From Thermogemmatispora sp042408735 (GTDB lineage Bacteria; Chloroflexota; Ktedonobacteria; Ktedonobacterales; Ktedonobacteraceae), in the NCBI RefSeq assembly GCF_042408735.1, contig NZ_JBHOQV010000131.1, positions 1-64,000 on the forward strand: a stretch of 64,000 nucleotides of DNA, in the 5' to 3' direction. The translations under genes were made by a program, and so were the position numbers. Shown piece after piece: positions 59,934 to 64,000 of this stretch (position 1 is the first letter of the stretch; each line of letters opens with the position of its first letter). The notes under the pieces were generated by a model. The model was given only the letters and a program-made list of their open reading frames with translations, was not told the origin of the DNA and did not search any database.

Positions 59934-62327
59934 ATGACGACACGCTGGTTTGGTGCTCCGGTTCAGCGCTCCGAAGACCCGCGCTTATTGCGGGGGCGAG
60001 GAACGTATGTCGATGACATCGATCTGCCAGAGATGCTACATGCCGCCGTCTTACGTAGTCCCTATGCCCACGCCCGTATCAGGCGCATCGATGCCTCTGC
60101 GGCGCGTGCCCTGCCCGGTGTGCATCTGGTCTTGACGGCGGAGGATCTGGGCGAGCTGCTGGAGCCATCGCCTCTGCTAGTGCCGCACCCGGCTCTGACC
60201 CAGCCGCGTACGCAGTTACCGTTGGCGCGCGATGAGGTGCACTATGCTGGGGCCGCCGTGGCTTTTGTGGTGGCCGAGGATCGCTATCTGGCCGAAGATG
60301 CCCTGGAACTGATCGATGTGGACTATGAGCCGCTGCCAGTGGTGGCCACCCTGGAGCAGGCGGTGGCTGAGGGGGCGCCCCTGGTGCACGCCGATGTGCC
60401 CGGCAATCTGGCGGCTCACCTGGTGCAGCGCGTTGGCGATCCGGAGGGGGTCCTGGCCTCTGCTCCCCACGTGCTGCGCGAGCGCTTTGTCATGGAACGG
60501 GGCTCAGCCATGCCCATGGAGGGTCGGGGGGTTGTCGCTCGCTGGGACCGGCATGAGGGGATGTTAACTTGCTGGATGTCGACCCAGGGACCGATTCCCA
60601 TTCGCAATGGCCTGGCGGCCATGTTTCACCTGCCGGAGCACAAGGTGCGTGTGGTGGCTCCCGATGTGGGGGGAGGCTTCGGCACGAAGATTATGATGTT
60701 CTACCCCGAAGAAATCCTGACGCCTCTGGCAGCCCTGCGCCTCGGACGTCCGGTGAAGTGGATCGAGGATCGCGCCGAGCATTTTCTCTCGGCCAACCAG
60801 GAGCGTGGCCAGATCCACGATGTGGAGTATGCCTTTGATGACCAGGGCACCCTGCTGGCCGTGCGGGACATCTTCTTGCACGACACCGGGGCCTATACGC
60901 CTTACGGCATCATCGTGCCCATTATCACCGCCTGTACGCTGCCTGGCCCCTATCGCTTGCGACATTACTATAGCGAGTTCAAGGTGCTCTATACCAATAA
61001 GGTTCCGGTCAGTCCCTATCGTGGCGCGGGCCGGCCCCACGCGGTCTTCGTCATGGAGCGCATTATGGACCGCATCGCGGCGGAACTGGGACTTGATCCA
61101 CTGGAGGTGCGCAGCCGCAACTTTATTCGTCCCGAAGAATTCCCCTGGGATGTGGGTCTGGTCTATCAGGATGGGGGGCCAACCATCTACGACAGCGGCA
61201 ACTATCAGGCCGGTCTGGAGCGCCTCAAGGAGGCTCTGGGATACGAGCACTTTCGGGAGGAGCAGCGACAGGCGCGCGAGCGGGGGCGTTATCTGGGGGT
61301 GGGAGTGGCTTGCTACGTTGAGGGCACGGGTATCGGCCCCTATGAGGGGGCGCAGGTGCGGGTAGAGTCGGACGGACGCGTCTATGTCTCGACAGGCGTG
61401 ACAACCCAGGGTCAGGCTCACCAGACGACCTTCGCCCAGATTGTGGCCGATCAGTTGGGCGTTGACCCGCGAGATGTACTGGTGACCACTGGGGACTCCC
61501 AGGCGTTCTATTGGGGTGTTGGGACCTTTGCCAGTCGGGCAGCCACGGTGGCCGGCTCGGCCATCCATCTGGCGGCTGTCAAGGTTCGTGAGAAGGCCAG
61601 GCAGGTGGCCGCCGATCTCTTTGAGGCGTCGCCAGAGGATATCGAGCTGGCCGATGGCAAGGTCTTTGTCCGCGATGCGCCCCAGCGCGCGCTGACGCTG
61701 GGCCAGGTGGCCATCGCCTCGAATCCGCTGCGTTATTCTTATGGGGAGAACGCGCGCAAGTTGATGCAGATGCAGCTGGCGGGGCCGCGCCCAGGCCCGG
61801 CCCTGCCAGAGGAGCGCGGAGGACCGGGCCTGGAGGCGACGGCCTTCTACAGCCCTCCGCGCGGTACCTTTGCCAGCGGAGTGCATGGGGCCATTGTGGA
61901 GGTCGACCCTCGCACTGGGATGGTCACCATCCTGAAGTATGTGGCCGTCCACGATTGCGGGCGGGTCATTAATCCGCTGGTGGTGGAGGGGCAGGTCCAC
62001 GGGGGCGTAGCTCAGGGGATCGGTGGCGCTTTCTACGAGCGGCTCGTCTTCAATGAGGAGGGGCAGCTCCTGAATGGCAGCTTTATGGATTACCTGCTGC
62101 CCACCGTTGAAGAGATCCCTCCGCTGCAGGTGGAGCATGTAGAGACCCCCTCGCCGCTCAACCCGCTGGGCGTGAAGGGCGCCGGTGAGGCCGGCACGAT
62201 CCCGGTAGCGGCCCTCTTTGCCGCGGCCCTGGACGACGCGCTGGCTCCGTTCGGCCTGCGTATCCGTGAGATGCCCCTCGATCCCTGTCGCTTGTACGAG
62301 CTGCTTAGAGAGCGCCAGAGCGTTTGA
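59934..62327 (+). CDS. coxL: Molybdenum-binding large subunit, CoxL form II-like
   Basis: A 797-residue large subunit of the xanthine oxidase family. It opens with GAPVQRSEDPRLLRGRGTYVDDIDLP, the substrate-entry domain of CoxL. The Mo-cofactor motifs include VAPDVGGGFGTKI. The active-site loop reads SPYRGAGRPHAVFVMER. True CO dehydrogenase (form I) has AYRCSFR with a Cys that binds Cu; here that Cys is absent and the loop resembles form II (AYRGAGR). So CO oxidation is uncertain; an aldehyde, purine or other hydroxylation is equally possible. Glu in VKGAGEAGTI is the likely catalytic base. Confidence 0.9.
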   Translation: MTTRWFGAPVQRSEDPRLLRGRGTYVDDIDLPEMLHAAVLRSPYAHARIRRIDASAARALPGVHLVLTAEDLGELLEPSPLLVPHPALTQPRTQLPLARDEVHYAGAAVAFVVAEDRYLAEDALELIDVDYEPLPVVATLEQAVAEGAPLVHADVPGNLAAHLVQRVGDPEGVLASAPHVLRERFVMERGSAMPMEGRGVVARWDRHEGMLTCWMSTQGPIPIRNGLAAMFHLPEHKVRVVAPDVGGGFGTKIMMFYPEEILTPLAALRLGRPVKWIEDRAEHFLSANQERGQIHDVEYAFDDQGTLLAVRDIFLHDTGAYTPYGIIVPIITACTLPGPYRLRHYYSEFKVLYTNKVPVSPYRGAGRPHAVFVMERIMDRIAAELGLDPLEVRSRNFIRPEEFPWDVGLVYQDGGPTIYDSGNYQAGLERLKEALGYEHFREEQRQARERGRYLGVGVACYVEGTGIGPYEGAQVRVESDGRVYVSTGVTTQGQAHQTTFAQIVADQLGVDPRDVLVTTGDSQAFYWGVGTFASRAATVAGSAIHLAAVKVREKARQVAADLFEASPEDIELADGKVFVRDAPQRALTLGQVAIASNPLRYSYGENARKLMQMQLAGPRPGPALPEERGGPGLEATAFYSPPRGTFASGVHGAIVEVDPRTGMVTILKYVAVHDCGRVINPLVVEGQVHGGVAQGIGGAFYERLVFNEEGQLLNGSFMDYLLPTVEEIPPLQVEHVETPSPLNPLGVKGAGEAGTIPVAALFAAALDDALAPFGLRIREMPLDPCRLYELLRERQSV

Positions 62328-62373
62328 AGGGCGTGGATCGTGTGAAATACCGCCATTTGTGAAAAATTACTGG

Positions 62374-62402
62374 TAGACATTCAGACGGCGATATGCGATA
62401 CT
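62374..62402 (+). promoter_or_regulatory. Promoter candidate of the zinc-ribbon protein
   Basis: TAGACA (62374-62379), a 17-bp spacer and GATACT (62397-62402) in an AT-rich stretch. The leader to ATG 62478 would be ~70 nt. Confidence 0.45.
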
Positions 62403-62477
62403 CAAACCTGGCTAGCCATAAGTGTGAGCCGACTATGTTAGAGTATGCCAACCAAGAAGAGTGGAGGGTCCTGTCTC

Positions 62478-63677
62478 ATGTCCTCAATGTATCCTCCGTA
62501 TGAGGGTGGGGCCGCAAACCAGGTCTGTCAGCGCTGTAGGACGCCATTGGCGCCAAACGAGGTTTATTGCAGCAACTGTGGCTACTACAACGCACCGGCG
62601 AGCAGCCAGCCCGCGCCATCGAATCCGGGGGTGCCCTGGGGGTCGGGAGGAGCAGGAGGGTATCCGCCGACGACCTATGGTCAACCTTATGCGGGAAGCG
62701 GGACGCCCTCGCAATGGGGCCAATCGCCGACTCCTGCGCCAACGCCCCCACCGCCATCTTCCCCGGGCTACTATGGGGGGGCGCCCTCGGCGACGCCGGC
62801 ACCGCCGAGCTACCAGTTCCCTGAGCAGGGAGGCACTCCTTACCCTCCCCCGAGCTACCCGCAGGTGGGGAGCTATCAGGTGCCGCCGCTGCCTCCTTCC
62901 CAGCCTCAGATGCCCGAGCGACCCCGCGGCGGGCCCAACTTTGGCCTCATTGCCCTGATCGCAGTGGTTGTTCTGGTGCTGGTGCTTGGAGGGCTGGGCG
63001 TCTTTGCCCTCACTCACCGCGGTGGGGGAAATACGGGCAGCGTAACCCCAACACCAGCTCAGGGCACCAGTACTACTACTACTGCTACGCCGCTGTTCAG
63101 CGACAATTTTGCCAATAATAATCACGGATGGGACTTGACCAGCGTGCCGGGTCGCTATTCCGTTAAGCTCGGTAACGGACAACTGGTCCTGGAAGAGGAT
63201 AATAATCGTATCCTTCCAGAGTTCGTTCCTGGCAAGACCTTTGACGATTTCAGACTAGAGGTGGATGTCGCTATCACCAAGGGCACGCAGGAGAACAGTG
63301 GCTTCGGCGTCTACATCCGGGCCTCGGCTAACCAGAATACAGAGCTGGCAACCTACTACCGCTTCGCCATGTATGGCGATTCAACCTATGCCATCTTCAA
63401 GGGCATGGTCGATTCGGCGGGTGAGCCGCTCGATGATCAGAAGCTGGTGGGCTACCTGTCGACTACAGCGCTCAAGCCGATTGGCCAGGTCAATCACGTC
63501 CAGATTATCGCTAAGGGATCGACGATGACCCTCGCGGTAAACGGCCAGACTCTCAACAGTGTGACCGATAGCAGCTACAAGAGTGGCTCGATTGCTCTCT
63601 ACGTCTCGAATCTCCCCGATACTCCCAAGGGTGTGGTAGTAGCCTATTCCAATCTGGCGATCTATCCTGCCTCCTGA
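62478..63677 (+). CDS. Zinc-ribbon, Pro-rich, single-pass membrane protein with a C-terminal beta-sandwich
   Basis: A 399-residue protein. An N-terminal zinc ribbon (VCQRCRTPLAPNEVYCSNCGYY, two CxxC pairs) is followed by ~120 residues rich in Pro, Gly, Tyr and Ser, one membrane helix (FGLIALIAVVVLVLVLGGLGVF), a Thr-rich linker, and a ~190-residue extracellular domain (LFSDNFANNNHGWDL...YYRFAMYGDSTYAIFKGM...VQIIAKGSTMTLAVNGQ). That last part resembles LamG/DUF1080-type concanavalin-like folds, which often bind glycans. ATG 62478 is chosen because GGAGGG lies 9 nt upstream; an ATG 33 bp earlier has no such site. Confidence 0.8.
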   Translation: MSSMYPPYEGGAANQVCQRCRTPLAPNEVYCSNCGYYNAPASSQPAPSNPGVPWGSGGAGGYPPTTYGQPYAGSGTPSQWGQSPTPAPTPPPPSSPGYYGGAPSATPAPPSYQFPEQGGTPYPPPSYPQVGSYQVPPLPPSQPQMPERPRGGPNFGLIALIAVVVLVLVLGGLGVFALTHRGGGNTGSVTPTPAQGTSTTTTATPLFSDNFANNNHGWDLTSVPGRYSVKLGNGQLVLEEDNNRILPEFVPGKTFDDFRLEVDVAITKGTQENSGFGVYIRASANQNTELATYYRFAMYGDSTYAIFKGMVDSAGEPLDDQKLVGYLSTTALKPIGQVNHVQIIAKGSTMTLAVNGQTLNSVTDSSYKSGSIALYVSNLPDTPKGVVVAYSNLAIYPAS

Positions 63678-63814
63678 GCTTCGGGACCTGCTTGGTTTGG
63701 GCTTGGGCCAGTCATGAAGTTCCCAGGCTGTTCTTCTTCAGTCAGGGCCTGGAAGGCGGTTGAGCGCGGAGAGACGACCTCGGCCAGGTTGACGAGAGCA
63801 TTGACGGAGATCAC
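63662..63814 (-). CDS. Short possible coding frame at the right edge
   Basis: A 50-residue frame starting with GTG 63814, with GGAGAAAGG ~11 nt upstream that overlaps the preceding stop. It reads ISVNALVNLAEVVSPRSTAF and ends inside the 3' end of the convergent gene. It could be a tiny coupled gene, or the continuation of the gene to its right after a frameshift. Function unknown. Confidence 0.3.
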   Translation of the reverse strand: MISVNALVNLAEVVSPRSTAFQALTEEEQPGNFMTGPSPNQAGPEAQEAG

Positions 63815-63834
63815 AATTGAGCTGGCCTTTCTCC

Positions 63835-64000
63835 TCAAGGGCCAGCGGCGCGGGCCGTCGGCGGGGGAGACGGTGATGCCGCAGAAGGCCGTGCTTGATA
63901 GACAAGATAACCGAGAAACTGGTAGAGGCGATAGGTGGCCCTGGCTTCGGGAGACGAGAGCACATGCTGCTGAAAAAAGCGGGCCTGCTGGCGCCCGGTG
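63835..64000 (-). CDS. C-terminal end of a gene that begins beyond the window
   Basis: A frame open from the right edge (reading minus, from 63999) to TGA at 63835-63837. It encodes RQQARFFQQHVLSSPEARAT and YRLYQFLGYLVYQARPSAA, then a Pro/Ala-rich tail. The amphipathic, Leu/Gln/Tyr-rich composition looks like a real protein C-terminus. Too little is present to name it. Confidence 0.45.
   Translation of the reverse strand, partial: TGRQQARFFQQHVLSSPEARATYRLYQFLGYLVYQARPSAASPSPPPTARAAGP

Noticed and set aside
60564..62138. A 524-residue open frame on the minus strand
   Set aside because: It is the antisense shadow of coxL in GC-rich DNA; it has no recognisable motifs and no ribosome-binding site.
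1..64000. tRNA, rRNA, tmRNA, RNase P RNA and CRISPR arrays
   Set aside because: No matching conserved segments, cloverleaf sequences or regularly spaced repeats were seen by eye, although a dedicated search could still find a missed tRNA.

Overview
The window looks like chromosomal DNA of a GC-rich, free-living, aerobic heterotroph of the Chloroflexota, most likely class Ktedonobacteria and probably close to Thermogemmatispora. This is inferred from the gene set (CBM2-expansin, aerobic CO-dehydrogenase-family hydroxylase, NasA/NirB/NirD, archease with RtcB, GT87-like membrane proteins, MoxR/vWA pair) and from many strong Shine-Dalgarno sites and TTGACA-N17-TATACT-type promoters. No rRNA, tRNA, CRISPR array, prophage or intact insertion sequence was seen.

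Layout. 1-7.3 kb: the 3' end of an RNB-family ribonuclease carrying three dsRNA-binding domains, two OsmC proteins flanking a secreted CBM2-expansin, a small MerR-type HTH protein, a DUF1232 membrane protein and a ferritin-like lipoprotein. 7.7-17.2 kb: an assimilatory nitrate module (nitrate reductase, nirB, nirD, uroporphyrinogen-III synthase for siroheme, a nitrate MFS transporter broken by one extra G in a G8 run), then cystathionine beta-synthase. 17.3-22 kb: archease and RtcB RNA ligase, facing a 650-residue protein with repeated winged-helix-like motifs. 22.3-28.8 kb: ftsH behind a near-consensus promoter and a 280-nt leader, a metallophosphoesterase-like protein, Hsp20, a GT87-type mannosyltransferase and a peroxiredoxin. 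28.8-30 kb is non-coding and rich in stem-loops. 30-33.2 kb: NfeD/SPFH membrane pair and pyrE.

34.4-43 kb: an ABC-F ATPase, a caspase-TPR-membrane protein, coaE, a 60-residue acidic protein with its own promoter and operator-like repeat, a TolB-like lipoprotein with an apparently leaderless promoter, a GlsB-type membrane protein, and an esterase whose 5' end is a TnpB (IS200/IS605) remnant fused in frame. 44.2-46.8 kb: a KdpDE-like two-component system without kdpFABC nearby. 47.8-51.3 kb: a small secreted protein, a 48-bp AT-rich palindrome, and a tightly overlapping operon of an APC permease, a small membrane protein and a membrane-anchored universal-stress protein. 52-57.6 kb: a MoxR-type AAA+ ATPase, a vWA protein and rsmG, then a convergent lipase-like protein. 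57.7-62.3 kb: coxM-coxS-coxL of a molybdenum hydroxylase. 62.4-64 kb: a zinc-ribbon/Pro-rich/membrane protein and a gene running off the right edge.

Main functional units: nitrate uptake and reduction to ammonium with siroheme supply; RNA repair (archease/RtcB); membrane quality control (FtsH, NfeD/SPFH, Hsp20); a CO-dehydrogenase-like molybdoenzyme; and MoxR/vWA and permease/Usp operons of unknown purpose. The most unusual items are the TnpB-esterase chimera, the dsRBD-bearing RNB nuclease, the caspase-TPR-membrane protein, the G8 frameshift in the nitrate transporter, the 48-bp palindrome and the structured non-coding interval at 29 kb.
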